From a virus, in the IMG/VR virus record IMGVR_UViG_3300036862_000033, positions 1 through 43,938 of that record: DNA of 43,938 nucleotides; one strand, 5' to 3'. Shown here one piece after another: positions 7,925 through 15,197 of the stretch. The notes beneath the pieces were generated by a model. That model saw only the letters and a program-made list of their open reading frames with translations, ran no database searches and was not told the DNA's origin. A program made the position numbers and the translations under genes. Every line of letters begins with the position of its first letter. Positions within the stretch are counted from its first letter, which is position 1.

Positions 7925-8016
7925 GGCTCGGGGTCAGCGTGCCCGCCAGCCCGTCAGGGGCCTGGCTCTCGGCGCGTTCGTCAACCGCCGGCGCTGAGAC
8001 TTTCTGACCCCGAGCC
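7925..8016. repeat. 13-bp inverted repeat flanking a 66-base spacer
   Basis: GGCTCGGGGTCAG (7925-7937) and its exact complement CTGACCCCGAGCC (8004-8016) flank a G+C-rich spacer that can itself fold. It fills the gap between the 110-residue gene and the VRR-NUC gene. No T-run follows on either strand, so an intrinsic terminator is unlikely; an RNA processing or protein-binding structure is possible. Confidence 0.6.
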
Positions 8017-8021
8017 CCAAC

Positions 8022-8354
8022 TCAATCTGTCCCACTCTGCGCGACGGACTCACGCATCGACTCGCTCGCCTTCGGCGCAGCCGTCTCTCCACGGATGAAT
8101 TCCACGTCCACGACGTCGCCGCTCTGGAGCGTGTCCCACGTCGACACGATGTACTGATGCGCATTGTTCATCGTGCGATTGCCCCAGCCCCACGGATCGT
8201 AGGCGCACTGTTGCGTCGCCAGCGCGATGAGGTAAATCATCGAACCGTCGAAGCCGGCCCGCCGCAGCAGGTACCCGTCCGCACCGGACACCTGGATCGC
8301 CAGCGCCGGCACGAGCGTCCCCCGATCGCGAATCTCAAATAGCTTCGTCGTCAT
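8022..8354 (-). CDS. Conserved phage protein, unknown
   Basis: A 110-residue protein starting MTTKLFEIRDRGTLVPALAI, with AEGYLL-type continuation (GADGYLLRRAGFDGS) and a conserved-looking PWGWGNRTMNNAHQYI. I recall this family from early regions of many siphoviruses, without known function. The stop lies one base after the preceding gene's region and precedes the inverted repeat. Confidence 0.78.
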   Translation of the reverse strand: MTTKLFEIRDRGTLVPALAIQVSGADGYLLRRAGFDGSMIYLIALATQQCAYDPWGWGNRTMNNAHQYIVSTWDTLQSGDVVDVEFIRGETAAPKASESMRESVAQSGTD

Positions 8355-8355
8355 C

Positions 8356-8616
8356 TCATCGCTCGCCGCTCTGCGCCAGCTTAAAGTCGTGCACCCACTG
8401 GGCCGGCGTCACCAAGACCGTCGGCTGTACCGTCGGCACCGCCACGGGTGGCGGCGACTCAATCGAATCTGGCGGCTCCAGCTCCAACCGATCCCGCGCA
8501 CAGCCGACACACCGCACGAGGCGATGCGCCGTCAGGAGCAGCAGCGGACTCCGCGGCGGGATGATCGCGCCGCAGTAGCCACACACCTGATCCCCAATCG
8601 CGAACGCCCACGTCAT
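8356..8616 (-). CDS. Small zinc-ribbon protein
   Basis: An 86-residue protein starting MTWAFAIGDQVCGYCGAI. Two knuckles, CGYC and CVGC about 23 residues apart, form a probable zinc ribbon. The C-terminal half is Pro/Val-rich and probably disordered. It overlaps the replication-like gene by ATGA and may bind nucleic acid or partner proteins in early replication. Confidence 0.75.
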   Translation of the reverse strand: MTWAFAIGDQVCGYCGAIIPPRSPLLLLTAHRLVRCVGCARDRLELEPPDSIESPPPVAVPTVQPTVLVTPAQWVHDFKLAQSGER

Positions 8617-9005
8617 GACGTCAACTCCCGCACTGGGTATTTCGCCGTACCCAGCAGCCGCTTGCTCTCACACATGGCCTGGTGCGCGCAGTGTTCAAGG
8701 TGCGGACAGATCCAGGCCCGAGTCTCCGATCGCCGCGCCTGAGGCGGCTCGTCCGTCCAGCGCTGCGCTCGAAGCCACCGTGCCGGGTAGGGCACGAACT
8801 CGCCGCCGTCTTTCGTCCAGGCCGGCTGTCGCGCCTGCCACTCGAGCGCCTCGATCATGCGATCCACCGTCTCCGCCTCCGGGGCCACTTGCGCCCAAGC
8901 CTTCCGCGCGTCCAACTTCGCGACTCGCTTGGGGTAGGCTGCCCAAAAGCGCGCAAAATTGGGATCGTCTTCTGGTACTAGCTGGTTGCTCTTGTGCTTT
9001 CCCAT
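8613..9005 (-). CDS. Replication-organiser-like protein
   Basis: A 130-residue protein. Residues about 15-90 carry FARFWAAYPKRVAKLDARK, then MIEALEWQARQPAWTKDG and FVPYPARWLRAQRWTDE. This is the C-terminal module often found in phage replication initiators (O/DnaD-like helicase-loading proteins). The N-terminal DNA-binding part is absent, so this is either a minimal form or a separate loader. A 346-base gap upstream could hold its origin or promoter. Confidence 0.72.
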   Translation of the reverse strand: MGKHKSNQLVPEDDPNFARFWAAYPKRVAKLDARKAWAQVAPEAETVDRMIEALEWQARQPAWTKDGGEFVPYPARWLRAQRWTDEPPQARRSETRAWICPHLEHCAHQAMCESKRLLGTAKYPVRELTS

Positions 9006-9351
9006 TCGCTAGAACCGTGAAAAAGACACGACGGCTTTTACCAATCGCTTATCCGCTGTTGGCCCCAGCCGTACGCCGTATCGTGTGGCCTTGCTGTGTG
9101 CTGCCCCGGCCACTTAGGGGCTGATATCGTTCCAGTTTCCAGGTGGGGAGGACTGCGCGGCTGGTACCACGCAGGGCAGGCATTGCAGCCCACAACGCCA
9201 GATCGCTGGCGCCCGTCGAATCCTCTATCCCCTATGCACAACCGGCCCGCGTCTCCGCGGCCTTCGAGTCAGCTTGCCTGACCAGCTCCGACCGTACTTG
9301 TTCGCCCCGAGTCGGTGGGGCCTGTTATCTGCCGCCGCGCCCGCTGCGGAA
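9006..9351. other. 346-base gap without a convincing gene
   Basis: The largest gene-free stretch of the early region, between the PD-(D/E)XK gene and the replication-like gene. Short frames occur on the minus strand (for example a 44-codon one starting MPALRGTSRAVLPTWKLE), but none has a good ribosome site or recognisable family. It could contain the replication origin or a promoter for the downstream early genes. I saw no tRNA or terminator. Confidence 0.4.
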
Positions 9352-9831
9352 TTACGCGAAAGACTCCACCCACGCCGAACTTCGCAATGCTTCTAACTGG
9401 CGACATTGTTCGTCGCTGAGTTCAGCGATCGGCCTCATGATCGACAACGGGAAGTACACAATCCCCTTTTGCGTCCATGGATAGGCTTCAGGAAATGGCC
9501 GACCAGACGGGCGCCGTTGCAGCAATATCGACCACCAGTTGCCATACACGCGCCGCTCTCGCTCGTCGACAAAAGCCAAAAACAACGGGATCGAATACGT
9601 TGACGTGACGTGGTCGTAATCATCGAAGTGTCGCCGCTCAATTCCCGTATCTCGGTACGCTTCTCGCCGAGGCTTTGTTTTGACTTCAACAATGCACAAC
9701 TTGCGTTTATTGGCGCTGGCCACCAGCCGATCGAATGGGTGCGCGCAGCCGTCAACGGGCCGATACGGCACCCACCCTTTATCGCGAAGCCAACGATCAA
9801 CGATCGCTTCGCCGATCGCGCCTTTCTTCAA
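9352..9831 (-). CDS. PD-(D/E)XK nuclease-like protein
   Basis: A 159-residue protein. KKGAIGEAIVDRWLRDKGW begins a nuclease-type core, followed by HPFDRLVASANKRKLCIVEV with FD as the probable metal-binding Asp and EVKTK as the E-x-K pair, then GIERRHFDDY. A TTG start at 9831 gives a TTGA overlap with the methyltransferase stop; a GTG at 9849 is the alternative. The coupling suggests a joint role with the methyltransferase, such as restriction-modification-like action or DNA processing. Specificity is unknown. Confidence 0.7.
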   Translation of the reverse strand: MKKGAIGEAIVDRWLRDKGWVPYRPVDGCAHPFDRLVASANKRKLCIVEVKTKPRREAYRDTGIERRHFDDYDHVTSTYSIPLFLAFVDERERRVYGNWWSILLQRRPSGRPFPEAYPWTQKGIVYFPLSIMRPIAELSDEQCRQLEALRSSAWVESFA

Positions 9832-10757
9832 GCGATCGGTGAAGCCCACAGCACGACCCCGAATCCGCTGAATACCTCTCGAAACTTCGCGGTGTTCTCT
9901 CCGAGATAGATCAAGGTTTGTCCAAGCGTCGGGGACTGCCCCTGATCGAGTGGCCCCTTGAACCGGATCCGACCCTCTGGGAAGCACACAACCCCGCGCG
10001 CCGCCAAGCCCTGCCACCAGCCCGTGTCCGTGCAGGCATTCGACAGATAGACCGCTTGCGGGACGGCTCCAGTGGAGAACGACGCCAGCAACTTCTCGGC
10101 GAAATACTTGACGGTCGGGTGCGCGAACGGAGGATTGAGGAAGACGCGGCCGGACCAGTCCCGCTCGAGGCCGTTGTCCTCTTCGGTGAAAAACTGCGCG
10201 GCCTTCACCGTCTCCTGAGCTTCGTCGCAGGAGGCGGGATCGAGATCTATGCCGCCGAGAACGTCGCGCGCCGCCTCAATGATCTCGGTCGGGGTGTACC
10301 ACTCGTACTCGCCCTTGAGGTTCCCGTGGCGGCCTGGGTCGATCCACTCAATGCAACCGGTAATTGAAGCCGATTCCAGTTTCGCCGAAGCCTCACGGAT
10401 GTAATCTGGAATGTCAGTTTCTTTTACACGGCTTTGGAATTTCCGCCCGCGCGTGCGCTGATCGTCGGTTCCAGGAAACTCCGCTTCGGCGCGGAGTTTT
10501 TTACTTGGCCGTCCCTCCGGAATCCCCTTGACAAATTCCCCAAACTTCCAATAGGCACGCAGATAAACCTCGGCGTACTCGTTGCACTCCTCAACGCTGG
10601 CGCCGATCGCTTGATAGATCTGCTTCGCACGGGCCGCGCGCTCGGCAAGATCGAGTGCATCAGTGGGGGTCGAAATGCGCGCCAACTCGTTGCGGAGTTG
10701 GGCGATAGGCGTCCGCCTCGCGACGTCGCTTGCGACCTTCTGCGCAAGCCGACTCAC
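9828..10757 (-). CDS. DNA N6-adenine methyltransferase, phage Dam type
   Basis: A 309-residue protein. The N-terminal helical region (residues about 1-125) precedes the phage N6A-methyltransferase domain: EWYTPTEIIEAARDVLGG, IDLDPASCDEAQ, and the catalytic NPPF (in VFLNPPFAHP), followed by AVYLSNACTDTGWWQ. It probably methylates adenine to protect phage DNA. GTG at 10757 is chosen because GAGG lies 8 bases upstream and the GTG overlaps the stop of a 14-codon leader frame (GTGA). The nuclease-like gene overlaps its end. Confidence 0.88.
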   Translation of the reverse strand: MSRLAQKVASDVARRTPIAQLRNELARISTPTDALDLAERAARAKQIYQAIGASVEECNEYAEVYLRAYWKFGEFVKGIPEGRPSKKLRAEAEFPGTDDQRTRGRKFQSRVKETDIPDYIREASAKLESASITGCIEWIDPGRHGNLKGEYEWYTPTEIIEAARDVLGGIDLDPASCDEAQETVKAAQFFTEEDNGLERDWSGRVFLNPPFAHPTVKYFAEKLLASFSTGAVPQAVYLSNACTDTGWWQGLAARGVVCFPEGRIRFKGPLDQGQSPTLGQTLIYLGENTAKFREVFSGFGVVLWASPIA

Positions 10758-10798
10758 TGTCGCAACCTCAACAAACTTGCTAGACTTCCCAACGCCAT
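10754..10798 (-). CDS. 14-codon leader frame before the methyltransferase
   Basis: The frame encodes MALGSLASLLRLRQ. Its ATG has an excellent AGGAG five bases upstream, and its TGA overlaps the methyltransferase GTG. This would couple methyltransferase synthesis to leader translation. Small, so it could also be a chance frame. Confidence 0.4.
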   Translation of the reverse strand: MALGSLASLLRLRQ

Positions 10799-10896
10799 AC
10801 ACGCTCCTGTGTGGGGGTGTTGTGGTCGGGTGGGGTGCGTCGTGCCGCCAAGCTTGAGCGCACCCTGCCCGCGCGTATCTCTTTAAGCCCTCATAC

Positions 10897-11106
10897 TTAA
10901 TGCACCCGTCTCTGTTCAGCGACACGCCGGAGAAACCGCTTCTGTTGAGGCGTGCGCGGCCCGTACACACGGTTCGGCGCGAACCACCCAGGCGTTTCAA
11001 ACCCGCATGAGGTACAGCGGAGGAACATCACCGGCCCATCGAAGCGCACCACGACGGTGTGCCCACGTAACCCGCAGAACCACTGGCGCCACGTCTTTAC
11101 CGGCAC
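10897..11106 (-). CDS. Small zinc-binding early protein
   Basis: About 69 residues. The core is KTWRQWFCGLRGHTVVVRF followed by FLRCTSCGFETPGW, with C...H...CxxC ligands. The start is uncertain: GTG at 11106 overlaps the end of the previous tiny gene, GTG at 11115 is possible, and an ATG lies at 11145. The C-terminus is basic (QQKRFLRRVAEQRRVH). The 139 bases downstream before the methyltransferase contain only its leader frame. Confidence 0.65.
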   Translation of the reverse strand: MPVKTWRQWFCGLRGHTVVVRFDGPVMFLRCTSCGFETPGWFAPNRVYGPRTPQQKRFLRRVAEQRRVH

Positions 11107-11204
11107 GCGATACACCGCTCCTGCGGCGAGGTCATCCAGAACCACAACTTACAGATCACGCACTGCGTGAGGACGGCCGCCTTTTGCCTGTCGTCGTAGC
11201 TCAC
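11097..11204 (-). CDS. 35-residue zinc-knuckle peptide
   Basis: GTG start overlapping the stop of the membrane peptide before it (GTGA). It encodes two CxxC pairs, CVIC and CIAC, 17 residues apart, with a Trp-rich stretch between. Compact and coupled on both sides, so probably real. Function unknown. Confidence 0.55.
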   Translation of the reverse strand: MSYDDRQKAAVLTQCVICKLWFWMTSPQERCIACR

Positions 11205-11287
11205 GATCGCTTCTCCGTCGGCTCATCCCGATCGAAACAGGCGTACAAGAGCGCGCCCAGCAGGCCCGCAAGGATCAGGAAGTCCAT
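11201..11287 (-). CDS. 28-residue membrane peptide
   Basis: MDFLILAGLLGALLYACFDR followed by a short charged tail. One hydrophobic helix with a cytoplasmic or periplasmic charged end. It sits one base after the 102-residue gene and overlaps the zinc-knuckle peptide. Function unknown. Confidence 0.5.
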   Translation of the reverse strand: MDFLILAGLLGALLYACFDRDEPTEKRS

Positions 11288-11288
11288 G

Positions 11289-11597
11289 TCAGTCCTCCGC
11301 TGGCTGATCAACCGACCACTTCTCGACCATGCGTGCATGCCCAGCGATCGCCTCCGCTTCCGTGCTGTAGCGGTCGCAATCGAGATCGCGCATGTCTTCC
11401 TTGGAGCCGAACACCATCGTCTCGAAGATCAGCGGTGGTCCGTTTCCGAATTGGTGATTCAGGCCCATCCACACCGTGCTCACCAAGCGGCCGTTCAGGA
11501 GCGTCGTCTCGGCCACGCGCCGCTTGTCAGTCTCAAAGGACTTCGCCCACTCCATCAACGTCATGGCATTACCCTGACGGTCGTAGTGCTCGCTCAT
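11289..11597 (-). CDS. Conserved phage early protein, unknown
   Basis: A 102-residue protein starting MSEHYDRQGNAMTLMEW. It contains VSTVWMGLNHQFGNGPPLIF and YSTEAEAIAGHARMV, features of a small family seen in Proteobacteria phages. No catalytic site is evident. Its stop is one base before the next gene's ATG, and its own start lies one base after the HNH gene's stop. Confidence 0.78.
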   Translation of the reverse strand: MSEHYDRQGNAMTLMEWAKSFETDKRRVAETTLLNGRLVSTVWMGLNHQFGNGPPLIFETMVFGSKEDMRDLDCDRYSTEAEAIAGHARMVEKWSVDQPAED

Positions 11598-11598
11598 G

Positions 11599-11970
11599 TC
11601 ACGCCCCCTGCTTTCGTCGGATGGTCAGATACCGATCCGCGTTGCCGGTGATCGACAACACCTTGTCTCCGATGTCCGCATGACAGATCGGACAGACCGT
11701 GCAGAGATTCGCCGTCGTGTGCTTGATCGCCGTCCCCGCCAGCGAGCGCGGCACAATGTGATGTGGGTGCGCGCGTTTCAATGGCTCGAGTGAGGCGGGA
11801 TCGACAGGCGCGCGACAAACCACGCACCGATAGCCGTCACGCTGATAAACCGTGCGGTACAGCGCCGAGAGCGAGCGCACCGCCTTGGCTGCCGTCGCCT
11901 TCGCCATGCGCAGCCGCGCGCCCTTTGGCGTCTTGAAATGCGCACGGTCCCACGGGCTGAATGCGCTCAT
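11599..11970 (-). CDS. HNH endonuclease
   Basis: A 123-residue HNH protein with the Cys4 scaffold and catalytic His: YRTVYQRDGYRCVVCRAPV, HPHHIVPRSLAG, and ANLCTVCPICHADIG. Such proteins near recombination genes may process DNA during replication or packaging, or be relics of homing endonucleases. It overlaps the NinB-like gene (ATGA), so it is embedded in the operon rather than inserted. Confidence 0.88.
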   Translation of the reverse strand: MSAFSPWDRAHFKTPKGARLRMAKATAAKAVRSLSALYRTVYQRDGYRCVVCRAPVDPASLEPLKRAHPHHIVPRSLAGTAIKHTTANLCTVCPICHADIGDKVLSITGNADRYLTIRRKQGA

Positions 11971-12416
11971 GCCACCTGCTCGCGCCAGTTCGGATCCGGA
12001 TCGGGAATGTCGATCCCTAACTCCTCAGCCGCCCAGCGCCGGATCGATTCGCAGTAGTCGCCGAACGTCAACTTGTTCAACTTGGTGGTGCTCTCCGCGA
12101 TCGCGTGTTCCCCGACGATCACCCCGTTGGCGTCACACAGCACGATCACCCGCGCATTGAACAACTGCTTACAGAGCTCGTGCGCGTGTCGCTTGCTGGC
12201 TTCGCCCATGTGTTCGGCAATTTGACCCAGGAACGGATCAGACCAGTACCAAGCGTTCTGCTGCTCGCTGCGCGTGGCGTAATACCGCTCGACGTTGACG
12301 GCCACTTCGCCGTCTTTGAACCGCGCCATCGCGGCTTCGAACTGCTCCCGGTGCTTGACGCGCAGCTTCCCGCTCGCGATCACCCCAGAGCCGAGGTACT
12401 CGCGCAGATGGGTCAT
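11967..12416 (-). CDS. ninB: NinB-like recombination protein
   Basis: A 149-residue protein. Residues about 40-140 match the NinB/Orf-type arrangement: RSEQQNAWYWSDPFLGQIAE, KRHAHELCKQLFNARV, STTKLNKLTFGDYCESIRRW and a Pro/Asp-rich end. NinB of lambda helps single-strand annealing recombination. Here it lies directly beside ERF and YqaJ-type genes, which supports that role. The start overlaps the previous stop as TGATG. Confidence 0.82.
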   Translation of the reverse strand: MTHLREYLGSGVIASGKLRVKHREQFEAAMARFKDGEVAVNVERYYATRSEQQNAWYWSDPFLGQIAEHMGEASKRHAHELCKQLFNARVIVLCDANGVIVGEHAIAESTTKLNKLTFGDYCESIRRWAAEELGIDIPDPDPNWREQVA

Positions 12417-12649
12417 CACGCCACCTCGGTATCCAACTCCGATCGGCGCCGCGGGTCGAACAGCAACTGCCGCGCACTGCGCCAGCGGTAGCAGGGATCG
12501 CAATACCACCGACCACCGTCCACGGGCACGCTGCACCCGCCGCGCACGATGAGGTCGTGGCAGTCGGCACACGTCGGGGCGTTATCCGGCTCGAACACGC
12601 GTGCATGCGCGTCGGCGTCCCGTTGATAGAAGAACGACGGCCGCGACAT
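12416..12649 (-). CDS. Small zinc-binding protein
   Basis: A 77-residue protein with CADCHDLIVRGG and WYCDPCYRWR, a four-cysteine zinc site. The ATG overlaps the exonuclease stop (TAATG) and its stop overlaps the NinB-like start. Probably a nucleic-acid-binding accessory of the recombination genes, by context. Confidence 0.75.
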   Translation of the reverse strand: MSRPSFFYQRDADAHARVFEPDNAPTCADCHDLIVRGGCSVPVDGGRWYCDPCYRWRSARQLLFDPRRRSELDTEVA

Positions 12650-13320
12650 TAGGCCACCGCCGCCCTGAGCACCGCGCCCACGCCAGCCAACGTCCGCATG
12701 ACTTCACACTCCCGCTCAACCTCCGCCAGAAACGCCAGCGCCTTCGCCTGGTAGTCGGCGATCGTCTTCTCGTCCCGCTCGATCCGCACTAACTTGACCT
12801 GCAGCGGTTCAGGAAAATCAGGGTTATACGACAACCAATCGCACCACCGCGCCCCAGTGATCCACAACTGGTGCGTGATCTGCTTGACGTAATCCGGCGG
12901 CACGATACCGGTCCTGACATATTCCCAGTGCGTGGCCGGCTGCGGCGACTTCACCTCCACGATCCCGGTAAAGTCATCCACGTGCCCGTCCAGCGAGCAG
13001 CCGGCCAGATAGGTGTCGTGGGCCAGGAACCCACTCGGCATCGCGCAACGGCCGGTCAGCGCGTCATAGAGCGCCACAGCGCCCGCCTCACGCTCGATGC
13101 CTTGCTGCATCGCTGCGTTGACGTAGCCGGACTCCTGCGGCTTCCCGGTGATGCGTTCGAGCGCCAACTGGATGAGCAGGTTCTTCCGGCTCGCGGCTGG
13201 CGTCTTGCCGTCCTTGTAGGTCGCCAGGAAGTCGGCCGCACGGGACGCCGTCAGGAGTCCAGCCCGAGCCGCAAACCATTCCGGCGACCGTTGCGGACAG
13301 TCGATCACCCTGAACCCCAT
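12649..13320 (-). CDS. YqaJ/lambda-Exo-type recombination exonuclease
   Basis: A 223-residue protein. Visible motifs are RSPEWFAARAGLLTASRAAD at the N-terminus, GCSLDGHVDDFTGIVEVKSP with the catalytic Asp and E-V-K, and YVKQITHQLWITGARWCDWL with the conserved Gln residues. Family members resect double-stranded ends and hand single strands to an annealing protein, here the ERF encoded just upstream. The start overlaps the ERF stop (TGATG); the frame extends 52 codons further upstream inside ERF but that part is not family-like. Confidence 0.92.
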   Translation of the reverse strand: MGFRVIDCPQRSPEWFAARAGLLTASRAADFLATYKDGKTPAASRKNLLIQLALERITGKPQESGYVNAAMQQGIEREAGAVALYDALTGRCAMPSGFLAHDTYLAGCSLDGHVDDFTGIVEVKSPQPATHWEYVRTGIVPPDYVKQITHQLWITGARWCDWLSYNPDFPEPLQVKLVRIERDEKTIADYQAKALAFLAEVERECEVMRTLAGVGAVLRAAVA

Positions 13321-14099
13321 CACGCCCTCACGCTCGCCGCCCGCGTCTTGATCGCGGCGAGATGCTTCGGGGCAGTCTGCGCCAGATGCTTCGTGTATTC
13401 CGGCTTGGACTTGTTCCAGGCTAGCGACCACGCCTTCATGCCTTCGTCCGCCACACCTTCCAAGGTGGCGAGCCAAGCGTCGTAGCCCTCCGGTGGCGCA
13501 GGGCCGTCATGCTTGCCCACCCCTTGGCCGTCGTTGTCGATCCGGCGGGTGGAGATGTTCAGGAGATCAATCGTGGTGTAGCGCCGCCCGTAGCTCACTG
13601 TCGAGCCCATGGACTGGATGTCGGTGCGGTAGTCCGAGCGATCCATCGGCGCCTCAAAGACGGATTCTTCGGAATGCCCCTGCGCATGGCTGAGGATCCC
13701 GACGATGCGGATGATGTTCGGCTTGTCCTGGGGCCACTCGGTGCGGTGCCGGATCGCAAAGCCGTATTCACTCAGGATCGGCTTGATGACGTCATGGATG
13801 TCCTCGAGGGGCGCGTAGGTGCTGCGCAGTGAGCCCTTCACCTCGATCCGGCCCTTCTCGTCAATGACGGGGATCTTCGGCTGCATCTGCGAGAACTGGC
13901 TCTCATACGCCGCCTTCGCGTTGTGGCGCATGATCCGCTCTTGCATCGCGATCAGGCGTTCCAACTTCTCGACGTCCACCGCCGGATCGCGAGCGAGTCG
14001 CTCAAACATCAGCGCGACGTCCGCGCCGCCCACGACTGTTTCGGACGCCGGCTCACGTTCCGTCTGCGTGATCAGATCCACGACTGCCTGTTGTGCCAT
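13320..14099 (-). CDS. erf: ERF-family single-strand annealing protein
   Basis: A 259-residue protein. The ERF core covers residues about 45-190: MQPKIPVIDEKGRI, STYAPLEDIHDVIKPILSEY, SMGSTVSYGRRYTTIDLLN. The C-terminal 70 residues are Lys/Ala-rich helix. ERF proteins anneal complementary single strands for phage recombination and genome circularisation. Its partner exonuclease follows immediately. Its ATG directly abuts the TAG of the upstream gene. Confidence 0.93.
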   Translation of the reverse strand: MAQQAVVDLITQTEREPASETVVGGADVALMFERLARDPAVDVEKLERLIAMQERIMRHNAKAAYESQFSQMQPKIPVIDEKGRIEVKGSLRSTYAPLEDIHDVIKPILSEYGFAIRHRTEWPQDKPNIIRIVGILSHAQGHSEESVFEAPMDRSDYRTDIQSMGSTVSYGRRYTTIDLLNISTRRIDNDGQGVGKHDGPAPPEGYDAWLATLEGVADEGMKAWSLAWNKSKPEYTKHLAQTAPKHLAAIKTRAASVRA

Positions 14100-14375
14100 C
14101 TAGTCCCCTATCTCCGGTTGGTAGTACCGCAACGGATCCTGCACGTGAACGCAGGCGCAGTGCTTGGCATAGTCCGCGGCCGCTTGCTTCCGTGCCTCGT
14201 CCCAGCTCGCGCCGTGGCGATCCGTGGCCGTCGTATAGGCCAGTAGTGCGAGGCGGAGGTACTTGCTGCGCACGGTGCGCTTCGCGCGAATCAGCGGGCC
14301 ACGGTGCGGATGTTCAGCCCTGAACAACTTGTCTGCCACCAACCACAGGCGTGCTTCGGTGTCATCGCAGTCCAT
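14100..14375 (-). CDS. Unknown early protein, 91 residues
   Basis: Starts MDCDDTEARLWLVADKLFRA, with AAGGAG seven bases upstream of the ATG. Helical, with KRTVRSKYLRLALLAYTTAT and three closely spaced His/Cys residues in YAKHCACVHVQDP. It precedes ERF in the same operon. No assigned family. Confidence 0.7.
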   Translation of the reverse strand: MDCDDTEARLWLVADKLFRAEHPHRGPLIRAKRTVRSKYLRLALLAYTTATDRHGASWDEARKQAAADYAKHCACVHVQDPLRYYQPEIGD

Positions 14376-14379
14376 ATGG

Positions 14380-14748
14380 CTACTCCTTGCCCTCGGCTTT
14401 CGCGATGGCGGCGTCGGCCGCCGCAAACAGCGCCGTCAACGCGTCGGACTGCCAGCCTTCGCCGACAGGCCCCTTGTCATCGAGCCATCGAATCGCGTCG
14501 CAGGACACGAGACCCTTGAGCGCGGCCAGCAGATCGGCCGCGGCGGCGATCAAGCGCGCATTGGCTTCGGCCTCTCGCTCACGCTCCAACATGCGACCGC
14601 TCCCAGATACCTTGAGCACCTTGCACAACGCTGAGTCTCCGATGCCACCGTTGCCACGCACGATATAGGCGCCCTTGATGGTGTCGCGCACTTGCCACGG
14701 TCCTGGCGTCGGTGCGAACGTGATGCGACCAACCGTCATGTCTGCCAC
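14380..14748 (-). CDS. Conserved phage protein with TPGPW motif
   Basis: A 122-residue product from a GTG at 14748, with GGAG seven bases upstream (an ATG three codons later is the alternative). It shows the pattern of a widespread phage family: FAPTPGPWQVRDT near the N-terminus, AYIVRGNGG, and EAEANARLIAAAADLLAALK. The function of the family is unknown. It lies two genes before ERF. Confidence 0.78.
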   Translation of the reverse strand: MADMTVGRITFAPTPGPWQVRDTIKGAYIVRGNGGIGDSALCKVLKVSGSGRMLEREREAEANARLIAAAADLLAALKGLVSCDAIRWLDDKGPVGEGWQSDALTALFAAADAAIAKAEGKE

Positions 14749-14752
14749 GCAC

Positions 14753-14914
14753 CTACTCCTTCGCTCTCTTCGGTGGCCGTGCGGCCGCGAGCTCGTGACA
14801 CGCCTCGCAGTACTCATGACCCGACGGCCCGATCCAAATATCGTGTCCGAGCGGGCCGCCGCACGCGTAACAAGTCGGCGTCTTCACCCGTGCCGGCTTC
14901 AGCACCTTGACCAT
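14753..14914 (-). CDS. 53-residue zinc-ribbon protein
   Basis: CYACGGPLGHDIWIG and EYCEACHELAAA provide two CxxC pairs of a small ribbon; the tail is basic (RPPKRAKE). The ATG overlaps the upstream TGA (TGATG). Probably nucleic-acid binding; unknown role. Confidence 0.6.
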   Translation of the reverse strand: MVKVLKPARVKTPTCYACGGPLGHDIWIGPSGHEYCEACHELAAARPPKRAKE

Positions 14915-15039
14915 CACGAGAGCCACCAACACTCATACGAACCGTCAGGCATCCAACGCGCACCGCAGGATGGGCACAGACGAAACAGCAGTCCGCGCCA
15001 GAATCCTGGCGGATTTACCGCACGACGACAGCCACTCAT
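14914..15039 (-). CDS. 41-residue CxxC peptide
   Basis: Encodes MSGCRRAVNPPGFWRGLLF followed by RLCPSCGARWMPDGSYECWW. One CxxC plus a later Cys could bind zinc. Overlaps both neighbours (ATGA upstream, TGATG downstream), which supports translation. Confidence 0.55.
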   Translation of the reverse strand: MSGCRRAVNPPGFWRGLLFRLCPSCGARWMPDGSYECWWLS

Positions 15040-15194
15040 GCGCTGACCTTCTCGTCCTTCTTCACGACACGCGGTGGCTTGCGGGGCTGCGCTTTGCTCT
15101 GCACTTGCTTGAGGCGCGTGAGTGCGATCTGCAGCATCCCGATGTCGTCCTCTAACGATTCAATGGCCGCCTGAATCTGACTCTTCTTCGCCAT
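15036..15194 (-). CDS. 52-residue coiled-coil peptide
   Basis: MAKKSQIQAAIESLEDDIGM begins a leucine-heptad helix continuing to LTRLKQVQSK, then a Lys/Pro-rich tail. Probably a small dimer. The start just downstream of a TAATG overlap at 15198 is chosen because this frame gives the coherent helix. Confidence 0.6.
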   Translation of the reverse strand: MAKKSQIQAAIESLEDDIGMLQIALTRLKQVQSKAQPRKPPRVVKKDEKVSA

Positions 15195-15197
15195 CCA

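Noticed and set aside
9038-9241. 67-codon minus-strand frame in the early gap.
   Set aside because: No ribosome site and no recognisable pattern; composition looks non-coding.
10758-11000. N-terminal extension of the adenine methyltransferase to 11000.
   Set aside because: The extension overlaps a separate zinc-binding gene, lacks family similarity and a ribosome site; the GTG at 10757 has a good site.
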